Positions 1-11,902 of a stretch of 64,000 nucleotides of DNA are shown here, in pieces; position 1 is the first letter of the stretch, and each line of letters opens with the position of its first letter. Under the pieces are notes generated by a model that made no database searches, had not been told where the DNA came from, and worked only from the letters and a program-made list of their open reading frames with translations. The translations under genes were made by a program, and so were the position numbers. The stretch is taken from positions 27,555,120-27,619,119 of the forward strand of contig CM068373.1 in NCBI GenBank assembly GCA_034769895.1, given 5' to 3'. This stretch comes from Magicicada septendecula. Lineage: Eukaryota; Arthropoda; Insecta; Hemiptera; Cicadidae.

Positions 1-160
1 CCATCGTGTGAATTAATTATCAGAAAATGGTTCTGTCTCTAACATCAGTCATCAGCTGATCTCTCTGGGTCAAGTGAACGACCTTGACATATATACACTG
101 CACAAAGTTACACTGTAAAATACATGAAACATCTTTAAAATTCTTTACCTTCAAACATAA
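1..160. repeat. Dispersed repeat block, copy 1
   Basis: This block is closely similar to 9806-9960; both contain the motifs GAATTAATTAT and ATCAGCTGATCTCTCTGGGT followed by a GACCTTG motif. A weaker copy of the core lies near 5637-5690. The first Tigger element inserted directly after it, at a TA. It is probably non-coding interior of an LTR retrotransposon family, because the copy at 9806 lies inside such an element. No ORF is seen. Confidence 0.6.
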
Positions 161-493
161 TACAATAGAGCGTCAATAATTCGGATTAATTGGGACCGGA
201 CCCCTTCCGGATTATCAAATTGTCCGGATTTTCGAAATGAACCAATAAAAGCGCTGGTAAACGTCTTCAGTAAAAAAAAACTTGCTAAAATCGTTCATAA
301 TTCATTCTGATGGTTACAGAAGTGGAGCGGATGAATAAAACCATTAATTTAGTTAAAATTTTACATTTTTCAATTACAGAAAAAAATACTGTATGTACAG
401 TATTGCATTTACAGACTGTCTTATTTTATGTACAGTAAATCTAGACCTACAACAAAATACAGTAAAGTACAGTAATAAAATACCTACAGTAAA

Positions 494-2343
494 TCATACA
501 GTATTTGAGCTTTTAAAAAAATCTTTTATGGACTTTTGAACAGCGGTAGTGGTTCGTTTTTTTGCAGCTAAGTCCTTGATTCGTTTTAGGAGAATGAGCT
601 GGGTTGGTGTGCTCTCAGTCTGTTTTTCAAGCCATGACATCCAGTGTCTCTGCTGCCATAAATGCTTCGGAATGTGTCGGCCCTACTTCTTCAATGTCAT
701 TTTCATTCTCGTCCCCATCAGATTCTACTGTTTCTGCGTCCCCTTAAAATGAAAAAGTACGCCTAAATAAACAAACGAAACAAATGTTTTCTTTTTCTAA
801 TTTTATAGAAAAAATGAACAAGCACAAAGTTGGCTAAATATTTTAAAAATAGAACAGTGAATTTAAAACGACTAACAGTACAGCGTCAGATAATGCAAAC
901 AGTTTGTTTGGCTAAAATAAAAAAAGTTACAGTAGGCCTACTGTATGTTTAAGCAGTGCTACATACCTTCAGACACCATGTCAGCTATGTCTTGATCGCT
1001 CAAAATCTGGTACCCAGGATCGTTGTCCTCAACAGCCAACCACTCTCTGGCATCATTTTCGTCACACTGTTCAAATCCCGGGATCGTGCTGCAGATTTCT
1101 GTCACCTCGTTTACAACGGAATCTTCATTTTCATTTGCATTTTCTTCAATCCTGCTTTCTTCATCAGGCCATAATTTTCTCCAGGCTCTTTGCAAATTAC
1201 TTTTGGTGAGAGTTTCCCAAGCATCGGCAAGCATGTAAATGCTATCTTTAACGTTCAACTTTGTTATAAACTGAACTACACTCTCTTCGTCCTTTTCTGC
1301 CAATAAAAGGCGACGCAGGAGCTGCTTTCTATAGATCCTCTTAATTTTCTTGATCAGCCCCTGGTCCATGGCTGCAGAGTTGCAGTAACGTTAGGTGGGA
1401 GAAATTGCACTTTGAAATTCTGATCGATTTCGTTTAATACTTCGAGAGGGGAATGTGTGGGTGCATTATCAATGATAAGAAGAACTTTCCCACTTTTCTT
1501 TTTCTCCTCACGGAATTTTGTAACACTAGGGATAAAATCATTTTTAAACCAATCAAGAAAAATGATTGAAGTCATCCAAGCACTTTTCTGAGACGTGTAC
1601 AAAACAGGAAGAGTGTGCACATTTTTAAAGCAATGTGGTTTTTTGCTCTTCCCAATCACTAACAATTTTACCTTGTGCTCCCCACTGGCATTAGCACATA
1701 CCACAGCCGTTATTCTCTCTTTGCTTACTTTAAGCCCGGGAGCAGATTGTTCGCGTCTTGACGCCAGTGACTTGCGTGGAAGGGCTCGCCAGTTTATCCC
1801 GGTCTCATCAGCGTTGTATACGTCATCCCTAGAATAACCTTTTTCAAGTGCTTCCTTAATAAACTTCTCTTTAAAAACTCTTCCAGCCGCTAAATCTGAG
1901 GAAAGTTTTTCTCCTTCGATGTCTAACTCTCTAATCCCATGCCTAGATTTGAAGTTCTTAAGCCAGCCAGAACTGGCTTTGAAAATCTTTCGGACCATTA
2001 AGCTGTTCATTAAATTGTAAGGCTTTTTCACAAATCAAAAGCCCTGAAATTGGCTCTCCTAAGCTTCTCCTTTGAGTGAACGTGTGGTACATTGCGTCTT
2101 CTAAGGCTTTGTTGTTTGCTGAACATGCAGTTTTTCTTTTCAGCGTCCCTTCTTCAGAGTTCAGTTTTGACGCAAATTGTTCCACCTGGGCTCTTTTCGC
2201 CTTAATATCACTTATTGTGGAAGTTCCTACCCCATAAATCTTTGCAAATGATACCACAGTTTCACCTTTTCCTAACCTTTCTAAAATTTTTAACTTGGTT
2301 TCAACGGTTAAAAAAGTGTGTTTTTCTTCGAACTCGACGTCAT
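494..2343 (-). pseudogene. Tigger transposase (DDE, CENP-B/pogo type), frameshifted
   Basis: This is a cut-and-paste transposase of the pogo/Tigger family. Reading from 2343 downward there is a psq/CENP-B helix-turn-helix region (motif GVGTSTISDIKAKR), then the catalytic core with DDE residues in NADETG, LLIIDNAPTH and NVKDSI. Reading-frame breaks lie near 2310, 1985 and 1370. At 967/966 an AAG|GTATGT donor and at 743/742 a TTTTAAG acceptor join in phase to a second exon (742-494). That exon holds a typical acidic tail, another frameshift near 625, the motif LAAKKR and a terminal QKSIKDFF. The last matches the PCNA-binding PIP box known from pogo transposase. The ATG at 2343 is chosen because it precedes the helix-turn-helix region after repair of one A-run slip. 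Four or more frame breaks mean no active enzyme. Confidence 0.85.
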
Positions 2344-2554
2344 CACAGGTACAGAACAGTACTGTAACGTGTTACAAAAAACAAAACATAGACAAACTGA
2401 CACACACACAAACACTCTACTGTACACAAACGATCGATTTGGTAAACAAAAACTTAGTGCACGCGCAGAGAACAATACTCTAGGTCAGTGGCCTGACGCG
2501 ACTGACAGGGGCAGGGTAGCAGGTATACATGTGAGTGCAACCTTGACTCTCCCG

Positions 2555-4414
2555 TCGTGAAATGCAGGCCTACCGGAGACGCTGTTGGGAACTCGCCGTG
2601 GCCCAAGCAGGGGACGGATCGGACGAAAGTAGCCCTTACCGGATACCTTCGGCGTTGGTCAGGAAGAGGCGCCGACCTCGTATCCCGGCCATTGCTGGAC
2701 CCTTTGGTCAAATCCTGGCTCGCCCGGAGGCGAAGGCCAAGTACTTGGGCGCGTGTTTCGAGCGTCAGTTCGCTCCTAACCCGCCCATGGACTGGGACTT
2801 CGATGAAGAAGTCGAGAACGAAGTGGAAGACTTTCTGTCTCTTCCGATCACTGCGGAGCCCGAACCCATTACTAGGGAAGAGGTCACAGATCGGCTCGTT
2901 GAACTCGTGCCAAGAAAAGCTCCTGGCCCGGACGGCGTCTCGAACGCCGCTCTTACTCGACTCCCGGAGCAAGGAGTACTTTTCTTGGTCGCGCTGTTCA
3001 ACGCGTGTCTTAGACTGGCCTATTTTCCCCAAAAATGGCGTAAGGCGACGGTCATAGTGATCCCGAAGCAGGGAAAGGACGCTTCCCATCCCGGCAACCT
3101 CCGGCCCATTAGTCTACTGTCAGCCACGTCAAAGGTTCTCGAACGTCTCATACAACGGAGGGTATTAGACCAGCTAAGATATTTCGATGTACTGGTCCCC
3201 GAACAGTTCGGCTTCCGTGTGGGGCATTCCACCACTCATCAGCTGATGAGATTGGTGGAATACATCACGGACGCCGGCTGTCGGAAAGAGCAGACTGTCG
3301 CCTGTTTCCTAGATGTGGAAAAGGCCTTTGATAGTGACTGGCATGACGGGCTCTTGTTCAAGCTCAGGGAAATCCAGCTCCCAGATTGCTACCTTCGCTT
3401 GATTGCTAGCTTTCTGACGGAGAGGACATTCTGCGTGCGAATAGATGACCATGTCTCTTCCGAGAGACGCATTACAGCCGGGGTACCTCAAGGTAGCGTG
3501 CTAGGGCCTCTTCTGTTCTCCGTGTACGTCAACAATGCACCCAGAAACCCTGGAGTCCAGATGGCTCTGTTTGCTGATGACACGGCGGTCTATACCGCCG
3601 ATCGGAACGCTGACAGAGCTATCCCACGACTTCAGCGCGCACTCGATGCGTATTCGAAGTGGACGGAAAGCTGGAAAGTTGCCGTCAACGAAACCAAGAG
3701 CTCCGCGGTGCTATTCACAAAGCGCCGGAAAGAACCACGAGGCCAGGTGAGACTCGGTAGAACGTACTTGCCCTGGTCGAGAGAAGTTAAGTACCTCGGT
3801 GTCCACCTTGATCGTCGGCTCACCTGGCGTGCCCATGCCGAGACGATGCGAAAGAAAGCGTCCGCTCGTCTCGCGCAACTGTTTCCGATACTTGTCAACA
3901 AGGCTATGACCCGCAAGCTGGGTAAGCTGATCGTCAACGCGTATCTGTTGCCGATCATTACCTATGCTCTTCCCGTCTGGGGTTACCTCGCAACCGTTCA
4001 TAAAAAAAGGTTGGAAAGCGTTCTCGATAGAGGTCTTCAGCTAGCGGCCAAAGTCCCCAATCGGTTTTCTTCTCGTCTCTTGAGAAGAGGACTCGGTGTC
4101 CGCTCCTTGGATGACACCGCAAGGCGACTTGCACGTAAATTGTACGTCCGAGCTGCGAGGACCCAGACAAACCCACTCATAGCTGGCCTTGGCAAATACC
4201 GAACACGTCCAGGTGAATCTTGGAAACGGCCTCAACAAATACTGTACTAGTCGACCTAGTACGAGCATGTCGTTGTAGCGACCAATAAAAAAAAAATTAA
4301 ATAAATAATATTCCGTCTGGACATGACCACTAGGCAGGAGCCCCTACTGGAGGCTCGGTATTAGGAACCCATTGGGTCGTCTCACGACGCACAACCCAAC
4401 AGCTCTGACGGCCA
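2555..4414 (+). mobile_element. 5'-truncated non-LTR retrotransposon inserted in Tigger 1
   Basis: The insertion is flanked by the 9-bp direct repeat ACTCTCCCG at 2546-2554 and 4415-4423, taken as the target-site duplication. It starts inside ORF2, upstream of the reverse transcriptase, so the endonuclease part is missing, as expected from incomplete target-primed reverse transcription. GC content and codon use differ sharply from the AT-rich surroundings. The 3' end has no terminal poly-A; the A-rich run near 4288-4300 is internal, and about 110 bp of GC-rich 3' sequence follow it. It belongs to the Jockey/R1 group by its reverse-transcriptase motifs. Confidence 0.8.
2562..4250 (+). CDS. Non-LTR reverse transcriptase, truncated ORF2 (Jockey/R1 group)
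   Basis: An uninterrupted 562-codon frame encodes the reverse transcriptase of a LINE. Visible blocks are APGPDG at residues 120-125, FLDVEKAFD around 249-257 with the first catalytic Asp, GVPQGSVLGP at 307-316 and FADD at 337-340 with the catalytic Asp pair. A thumb and C-terminal region follows, ending in WKRPQQ before the stop. The N-terminal endonuclease is absent because the insertion is 5'-truncated. The frame opens just after a TGA (2544-2546) that belongs to the Tigger target, so the ATG at 2562 is only the first Met and not a genuine initiation site. No stop or frameshift occurs within the RT, which suggests a fairly recent insertion. Confidence 0.85.
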   Translation: MQAYRRRCWELAVAQAGDGSDESSPYRIPSALVRKRRRPRIPAIAGPFGQILARPEAKAKYLGACFERQFAPNPPMDWDFDEEVENEVEDFLSLPITAEPEPITREEVTDRLVELVPRKAPGPDGVSNAALTRLPEQGVLFLVALFNACLRLAYFPQKWRKATVIVIPKQGKDASHPGNLRPISLLSATSKVLERLIQRRVLDQLRYFDVLVPEQFGFRVGHSTTHQLMRLVEYITDAGCRKEQTVACFLDVEKAFDSDWHDGLLFKLREIQLPDCYLRLIASFLTERTFCVRIDDHVSSERRITAGVPQGSVLGPLLFSVYVNNAPRNPGVQMALFADDTAVYTADRNADRAIPRLQRALDAYSKWTESWKVAVNETKSSAVLFTKRRKEPRGQVRLGRTYLPWSREVKYLGVHLDRRLTWRAHAETMRKKASARLAQLFPILVNKAMTRKLGKLIVNAYLLPIITYALPVWGYLATVHKKRLESVLDRGLQLAAKVPNRFSSRLLRRGLGVRSLDDTARRLARKLYVRAARTQTNPLIAGLGKYRTRPGESWKRPQQILY

Positions 4415-4614
4415 ACTCTCCCGCTTTCACTGCCCCTCCCTCCACCACACTACACACAATTCATGCTCCACTCTGTAGGGCACAGCGAGTTTTACAGTTG
4501 TGTCGATGCTTTTAAACAAATATTCACTTCATGCGATTTTTTTTTCGCCAGAATCGAATCCGGATTATCGACGGTCCGGATTTTTGACGTCCGAATTATT
4601 GACGCTCTACTGTA

Positions 4615-7608
4615 CAACATAATAAAATAGAACATTTCAAAATTAACATGGTTATTATTATCTTACAATAAACAATAAAATTTACATTTAAACTGACCAA
4701 AATTACACACTTTACAGCTTTAATTATTTTCAAATTCTATTACAATCTGTCAATTGTTTCAATTCTTATTACATTTCGACTATGACTTTCTTTCTTTAAT
4801 ATTTTCATTCTCAGTTAGTTTGGGTGACTCAGTTATTCATAACATTTCGATTTACTAACTTGGCATTGATATCTATACTCTTACCCCCTTTCTGACTCTA
4901 ACAATCACTTCTAATTTTATCTAGTATGACACCATTATCTAGTATCGAAACATCTACCAACCATTTCTACCTCCAACTTACTACTCTAACTCATTTCGCA
5001 TCATTCTACCCTTATAACAAAAAATACTCTCTACCCCTTTGTACTCAAGATGTGTGTTGCCTTCCCAATGCTCATTCCCTTATTTGGTTCCTGGACCCTC
5101 CCTAGGTAACCCTTTCCGGGGCGCATATCAGTTCCCCTCCCGCCACAACGCTTTTCGTTGAGGACTCCTTATCACACCACCCCCCTTACAAAATTCCTCT
5201 ATAATCTAATTACTCTCCCATTACATTACTTTTATTTACAAAATATCTCCATTTATTTTTTACCTCAATATATCACTCATTACTCTACGTATTTTTCCCA
5301 TAGCTACTGTGTCACTATTACCTCTCAAATTCTATATTACGTTTATTCACAACAATCTTACTTTGTTCAACTCCCCTTCTAAACTTAACTTGGACTGATC
5401 AAATGTCCTAACAAAATAATACTCACCCAAATTCTAACATTTATCCCATTTTACATTATATTTACCATTGAAAATTCAAAACGATCTCAATTCATTTTAC
5501 CATTTAATTCAAAATCTCTTAAACACATTGAAAATACTATATTCAAATATTAATTATGTTCAATTTTAATTATATTCAAACATTTAATTACATTGATAAA
5601 ATTGTGCATATCACTGAAGTATTACACATACAACACCAGTAATCAGCTGATGTTCCTGGTCAGGTGAATGACCTTTCTCTAACTACATTTCAAAATTATA
5701 CAGATTACCCATGTTATCAATCCTTACCCCTAACATACTACATACAATTAATACAAATAAACAAAGTTATATAGTTATTATCATACAATGTTATCTGAAA
5801 ACATTACAATTAAATCTAGTGCTTAAAATGGTTTTGCTCTCATAGGGACGTACATCGCTACTCATTGAGTCATAGTCATAGCAACAGTTACTGAACAGCT
5901 CTTTGGATTGTCAACCCCCAACTCTCTCTACAGAGTCGTGTTATAAGCTGATCGCCTGCTGTTTACAGAGGTCGTCACCCTCTCACTGAATTCTCAGCTA
6001 CTGTCCTACGTCATCATTTTATTATTTCCCCCCTTTTACCCAGTTACAATTAGGTAAACCACCTGCCAGTCGGTCTAGGTATTTACCTTGTGCACAGATG
6101 CGTTATCTGTGCCCCTGGCTTGTAACTGCCAGCTCCTTTTCCACACACACTATTGTTTCCTGGTGTTGGACTGTGGCGTCCATTTGCATTCCCAAGAACT
6201 GAAGTTTACATATATAATGTATAGACGCTGCCTATACCGTTCTTGGTTCAGCGTTATATAAAAAATTCGGTATTACTGATGTCCGAGGACACCAGTAATC
6301 CTACTAAAATGATTCACACACCCTTAGTATGGAACTACCGTCACCTTCAACGATAGCCGATGTTCCATAGTTATGTAGTTTCCCCTGTTTTACCCCCTGG
6401 TTAAATTTCAAAATTCACCAATTTTGTATCTACTTACATAATTCCACGGCCAGGGTCTGGTGAAACCATGACCGCCCGAAATGTGGGGAAACTACCAAAA
6501 GACATATAAGGCTCACATTGACACCGTTACTGCAATTCACGGAAGGTCAACTCTTATATGTTTGGGTATATTAATTATATTTCATGTTTACCTTTTTAGA
6601 CATATCTACATTTTCAACTTTTAAACAGCAAACCTTTCACTTTTCTTAGCTTGTACTACCAATTTCATAATTATATATGGTCACTTATTTAATAAAATAA
6701 ACTATAGCTACTGACAAATTTAAAATTATAAGCTTTCCAAATTATATATTGATAAGTATTTATATTAGAGGTTAATTTTATCCTTAATGCTACTAAGGTT
6801 GTAATCGCCCAAAAAGACGGGGGTTCTGCCGCAAAGAGAATTGGGACTAGGTAGACACGCTACGTGAATTCACGTTCTCTTTCTATTACCCCTAACACAA
6901 AACCTACTCCTCTTCCTTTCCCATTTATCCTAACCCGCCGTCTGCTCTTGCATGAACTCATCCCTGCAAAACTCATCTTTTTAAATACTGTAACTGCTCT
7001 CATTGGCTAAATTGAGTTTCACCAATGACACTAAAAAATTTATGTGAACGCACTGCCTTGTTGAAACATAGCCTTCATAACTATTTACATCCACTCTAAG
7101 GCAGTGCTGGTACGTGATATGGTACACCTAACTGCTGCACCTTGGGTGTAAAAATAATTTGTATCACGTACCTTATGGGTCCCCCTCCCGGTTCAATAAT
7201 GTGGTGTAAATTTCTACTGTATACCAATTTTGGTGGAGCCGGACCATCGTCGTTTCACTGCCCGAAGGAAGTTCTGCCAACCATGGTTCGCCTCCAAGTG
7301 CCGAAACCTACGATTAGGACTGGTAAAATCGTGACCGCCCGAAAATGGTCACGGCGTGACCGCCGACCCGTCTAAAAATCCCGGGTTTCTTCTGAATTGG
7401 GATAGTCAGATTGCAAAATTGTCCCTTTTGTTTTATGAAGGTAGAGTGTTAAGGTTTCGGTGTATAGCCTAAAACATTGTGGCGACTCTGAACTTCTGAT
7501 TAAAATTTAAAAAGGTAAGTAAGCGAATAGATCGCAGGTAAGTTCCTGGCAGTATTTTTATTTTATTTATTTCGATTAAGATTGTTTCTTAACAATTGGC
7601 GACCCTGC
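4615..7608. repeat. Diverged interior of an old LTR-type repeat, no genes
   Basis: This is AT-rich, C-rich-on-top sequence without a convincing ORF. The part at 5637-6600 is colinear with 9828-10640: both contain an ATCAGCTGAT block, then GGACTGTGGCGTCCA, then TGTTCCATAGTT and a TTTCCCCT tract, then a GACCGCCCGAAA-like motif. It is therefore a diverged relative of the interior of the LTR element at 7609-15890. Near its right edge are two plus-strand sequences resembling retrotransposon primer-binding sites, TGGCGACTCTGAAC at about 7481 and TTGGCGACCCTGCC at 7595-7608. Confidence 0.5.
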
Positions 7609-8941
7609 CTAAAGCTTTATGAGTTAATTAATTATTTAATTTAAATACTGAACTTTCGTCCCCTTTTTTAGGGCACCAACTGAGGCTGTACATGTTTATT
7701 ATTGTTTAAAATTATGAAATTCTAGTCACTTACCTTTACCAAGTAAATTCGAGTTATTTACCAGGGTGTCGTCTGATGTACTCTGGCAGAGTAAAACCAC
7801 AGGTGAATGCAAATTAACAAACACATATTTTTGTAAACTCAAATAAAATGTTGATTTATTTTCTTTAGCATGACATTTTTTCTTTTTTACTTCTAGTTTG
7901 AATCTACGCATCTATATAAATTGAGCCTATTTATTATTCAAGATCAACATTTTTTATTGTGTCTTCTGACTTTACCCAATGTTCATTTTTGTCTACAAAC
8001 TCATTTCTTATTAATTTTCTGTGAAAAATATAACTAAATATGGTAAACTAAAAATATTAACCCTTTCTTGGGAAATATAAAAACATTATTTCAACATGAT
8101 TAACTCCTAATACTAGCTTACATCTTAACATAAAATCATTATTTTAATGATTGCAACCCAGTTTGCTCGCACACAGCTCTCATACAAAAACCCCTTTTTT
8201 ATATAAAACAAGAATATATTGAAATGGATACGGTTACGTGTAGTAGCAGCGTCCCCGTCGACCGCATGGCGCGTCACACACAAAGTTCGTTGCGTTGTTA
8301 TTAAAAACTGTTATTATTCCATTTGTTTTTTTGAAATTCTCACTTAGTTCACTGGTTTTTTATATTTCAAACTGCTCTACACATTTTTATATATATTGAA
8401 ATGGTCGGCCGACCTTAAAGGTGTTCGAGCTGAAAATTAAAAGGACCGCATGCGGCCTATAGGTGAAAACGACTGGGGAGAGTGCTACCAGAGTGCCCCA
8501 TTCCAGCAGTTGGACAAGACGGAAATTACAATGCCTGCTGGTGACAAAATGTTTGTCACTGTACACAAAGTACGCTGTTGTTCATGTGCATTTGGGCTGA
8601 CGATATTTTGAGGCCACTAGTCACGTCACTCAAATGGGTGTGGTTTGTCCGTATTTCCGTCTGCATACCTAGCACGTGGGAAACAAATTTTACCATTTCG
8701 ACATCTTGTTAGCATCGGTTGAAGCTGCTTGGCGGCCTGTTGGTGTTGCGCGCACTAGTGTGTCACACATATTTGATTTCTTGGAATTGTAATGCGTCTT
8801 GCCGCGCCCGCTTGCAAAATTACAACGTTGTTACTGCGTCCTTTGTTTGACTGTAACCGTTTTACGTAGGGTACTCGCTGCCATATTTATACATTGATTA
8901 AAATATGAAATAAAATAAACACCCCATTTTGCCCCATTACA
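7609..8941 (-). repeat. 3' LTR of the minus-strand retrotransposon
   Basis: This is 1,333 bp and aligns along its whole length with 14545-15890. On the minus strand it begins TGTAATGGGGCAAAATGGGG and ends near CTTTAG. It differs from the right copy by scattered substitutions and by a short length change near 8728 (an extra CGTCCTGTCCGCAC-like segment in the other copy). The pair is therefore not brand new. An apparent 61-codon ORF inside it is repeated in both LTRs and is probably not a gene. Confidence 0.85.
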
Positions 8942-8944
8942 ATA

Positions 8945-8957
8945 CCCCCCCAATGAG
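8945..8957 (-). other. Polypurine tract
   Basis: On the minus strand, CTCATTGGGGGGG lies directly upstream of the 3' LTR, separated by three bases from the terminal TGTAATGG. This is the position of the plus-strand primer in LTR retrotransposons. Confidence 0.65.
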
Positions 8958-9805
8958 AGGTCTTTTGTCGAGACAGAAAAACTCTCATTGCTACCCCTAA
9001 GAGGATCAGTGAGGATATGGTGCCAACAACCCCCTATTAATTCTTAACGCATCATGGGTAAACTGCCCCCCTAGCTCGGCGACTATGGCTGCACCTGAAC
9101 GAGATTACTGGACTTCTTTATCCGAGATCCCAACACCATAAAATCGGACGGACAGTCACCATAGTACACCTCACCTTCTAACATTCCACCCCAAAATCAA
9201 AACCCTGGCTTTATACCATACCAGATCCTCAACCAATATGTTCCCCCTTACATGCATACTGGGTCGCCTTTGGCAAATACTGGGCTCGTACACATTCTCA
9301 TTATTATGTTCTAGACAACTCCTTAAAATATTTTAAAATCATTTTTCCAAATCAAAATATAGCAAACAAATTAAATTCAAATCATTATTTTTGGTTAAAA
9401 ATTTCATTTAAGTTCCTAATCAACCTGTTATATATATTACCATTACTTTCATCAAAACCAAAAAAATAAAAAATCTTTTACATGAATGGTAGATTATATT
9501 AAGATGATACCCTTCTCTATCAATTTTCTTCACTACTACTAACAATCATAAAAAAAAAAAATTGAACACCTTATTAAAACATGAATTCACTTACCCTAAC
9601 ATTTGTTTACACATATATATACTAAACAATATAATTCAATAAACTTACTAGTAATACACACAAACAATAATATATTTGAAACTCCAAATATCATCTATAT
9701 GGCAGGCGTAAAAAATATTTTTTTTTTTTTTTAATTTAAATTTACCAAAATATCTCTTTTATCAATCTCAGAAAAATTTAAAATCATTTAATTCAATTAA
9801 GCAAC

Positions 9806-10640
9806 ACCATTGAGTGAATTAATTATTAGAAAATGGTTCTGTATCTAACATCAGTTATCAGCTGATCTCTCTGGGTCAGGTGACTGACCTTGCCCTTTAT
9901 ATACTACACAAAAATTACATGAAAAATACATAACATGTTTATACTTCTTACACTCTAGCATAACAAGATTAATGACACAATAAAACATAATAAACAAAAT
10001 CTGATAAACGTCTACTCTACTTGAGATAATCTTTTTTTTTTAAAAATCAGTAAAGTCATTTATAAAATATCATACAGAATATAACACATGTAAATCAACT
10101 ACATGTCTGAATATTTACATGTAAATAAATTAGTACAAGTTGTCTACGGTCAAACTACAATCATTTAGTTGGCTTGTCAGCCAGTCAGCGTCATTAAGTT
10201 TCAAATTTTAGTTCGTCACTCCCCTGAGTAACCCCCCTGCCACACACACTATGACCCCCCTGGACTGTGGCGTCCAGTTGCGTCCACAAGGACTGAAGTT
10301 TTGGAGGAATTTTGTCATCTCCTTGTCCTTGCTTCTGCGTTACATTTTTTTTTTTAAAAGGGTCAGATATTATAATATCTAATTTTACATATTGACAACC
10401 TTAAGACGGGTCTATCACCTGTTTTACTGTTCCCACGCGAAGAAGGTGATACCCGCTGTTCCATAGTTCCGGGGATTTCCCCTAAGTCACCCCCCATTAA
10501 TTTCAAATCTATACCAATTTCAAGGGCAACCAACTATAGTCAGTTTTACAATTGCTGCCCACAGCTGGCTGTCGTCCAAAACCACGATTAGTGCTGGTAA
10601 GGCAGTAATCACCCGAAAAGGCGAGGAAATCAACTTTCAT
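9806..10640. repeat. Dispersed repeat block inside the LTR element
   Basis: The first ~150 bp match 1-160 closely and the whole block is colinear with 5637-6600. It shares the ATCAGCTGAT core, the GGACTGTGGCGTCCA motif at about 10259, the TGTTCCATAGTT motif and a final CACCCGAAAA motif. It seems to be a conserved non-coding interior segment of this retrotransposon family. No ORF is present. Confidence 0.5.
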
Positions 10641-10940
10641 TTCATGCATGTTCTTTCGTCATCATAATACACCGCACAGCAACAAATCAACATATAATAT
10701 GAAATTATATAAAAAATTGTGCAGTGTATTTTACGCCAGTTTGGCCTTCGATGATGGTAACGTGCCTTGACGTTACCACCAACACTCATCGCTATCTGCA
10801 GTAGCACATGTCACCACTGCAATAGCATAACTAATAGCTAAACTGAAGTCCTTCTACTTTTGCAGTCTCTACTTTCCATGATTAATTTCACTTCTATTAA
10901 CACCAAACAACCCCCCAAAATTACCCTTTACTCTTGTATA

Positions 10941-10960
10941 ATAACATAACATAACATAAC
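10941..10960 (+). repeat. (ATAAC)4 microsatellite
   Basis: Four perfect copies of ATAAC, flanked by imperfect copies. The sequence around it (10640-11880) is AT-rich interior of the LTR element with no gene that I can support. Confidence 0.8.
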
Positions 10961-11902
10961 ATAATAAACAAATAGACGTTAACCTTGAACATTAGCATTG
11001 CTACATTCACATTAAACAAACAATTCACTTTTAAATAATTTATATAGAAAATTATAACCATTATAACTTGAAATTTTTATTAACTCTTTTATATATCATC
11101 ATTTAATTATTTATCACTTACTACAATTAGATTCCTCAAAAATTTCAAATTTATTATTAACCTTTATTGTACATCACATTTCAGTTATTATTACCTCTTA
11201 ACTATGGTTTCTATTTAGTACAACTATCTCATATTAGTTTCATCATTGAGTTTAGAATCTTTTCAACACATGTAAACATTTTACTTTATTTAACTTGTAT
11301 TATAAAATTCATACTCACAGTACATCATTCAAAACATATGATTCCTGTTATTGACACAAAATTATAAACAATTCATCACCAAATCATGTATACATCTCCA
11401 TGTACCTTCTGAAACAACAACAATAATTTGATTCCACAACTAACTACATCTTACATTTATTCAATTACTGCTTATTATTACCAAGTTCAAATCTCAAAAA
11501 AATCATTTAAATTCATTAGCAAAATCTCTTTATATAACATTTTAAATTAATTAATTAAATCATCTCAACTTATTTTAATTCCATAAATTATTTAAAACAC
11601 AACATTACTTTAATTACCTTCTTCCAAAACAATTGCAATTCACTGCTTATCGCCTCTCATTATTTATTTAGTTTAACAAAATATTATTATTATTAAATTA
11701 ATTTCAGCTACACACATATATTATTTACCTACAATACATTTTACAACACAAACACAATTAATTTCACTCTAAATTTATTTACAATTCTTTGTCATTATTT
11801 TATTGTTTACCACACTTAATTTTGTAAAGCAGTCCAATCCAAAACATTAATTATATAATTAAACGTTCATAAACATTTATTGTTTCTACCCCCAATCATC
11901 TA

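Larger units (their letters stand above)
163..4612 (-). mobile_element. Tigger/pogo DNA transposon 1, with a nested LINE
   Basis: The inverted termini begin CAGTAGAGCGTCAATAATTC on the right; the left copy has CAATAGAG. A TA duplication flanks the element at 161-162 and 4613-4614, as expected for the pogo group of Tc1/mariner. Subterminal CCGGATTATC-type motifs recur on both sides. The transposase is on the minus strand and broken by frameshifts. A 1,860-bp LINE is inserted between the transposase start and the right end. Without it the element would be about 2.6 kb, a usual Tigger size. It is inactive as it stands. Confidence 0.9.

Noticed and set aside
4286-4310. A-rich run as the 3' end of the LINE
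   Set aside because: The 9-bp direct repeat ACTCTCCCG places the end at 4414, beyond this run.
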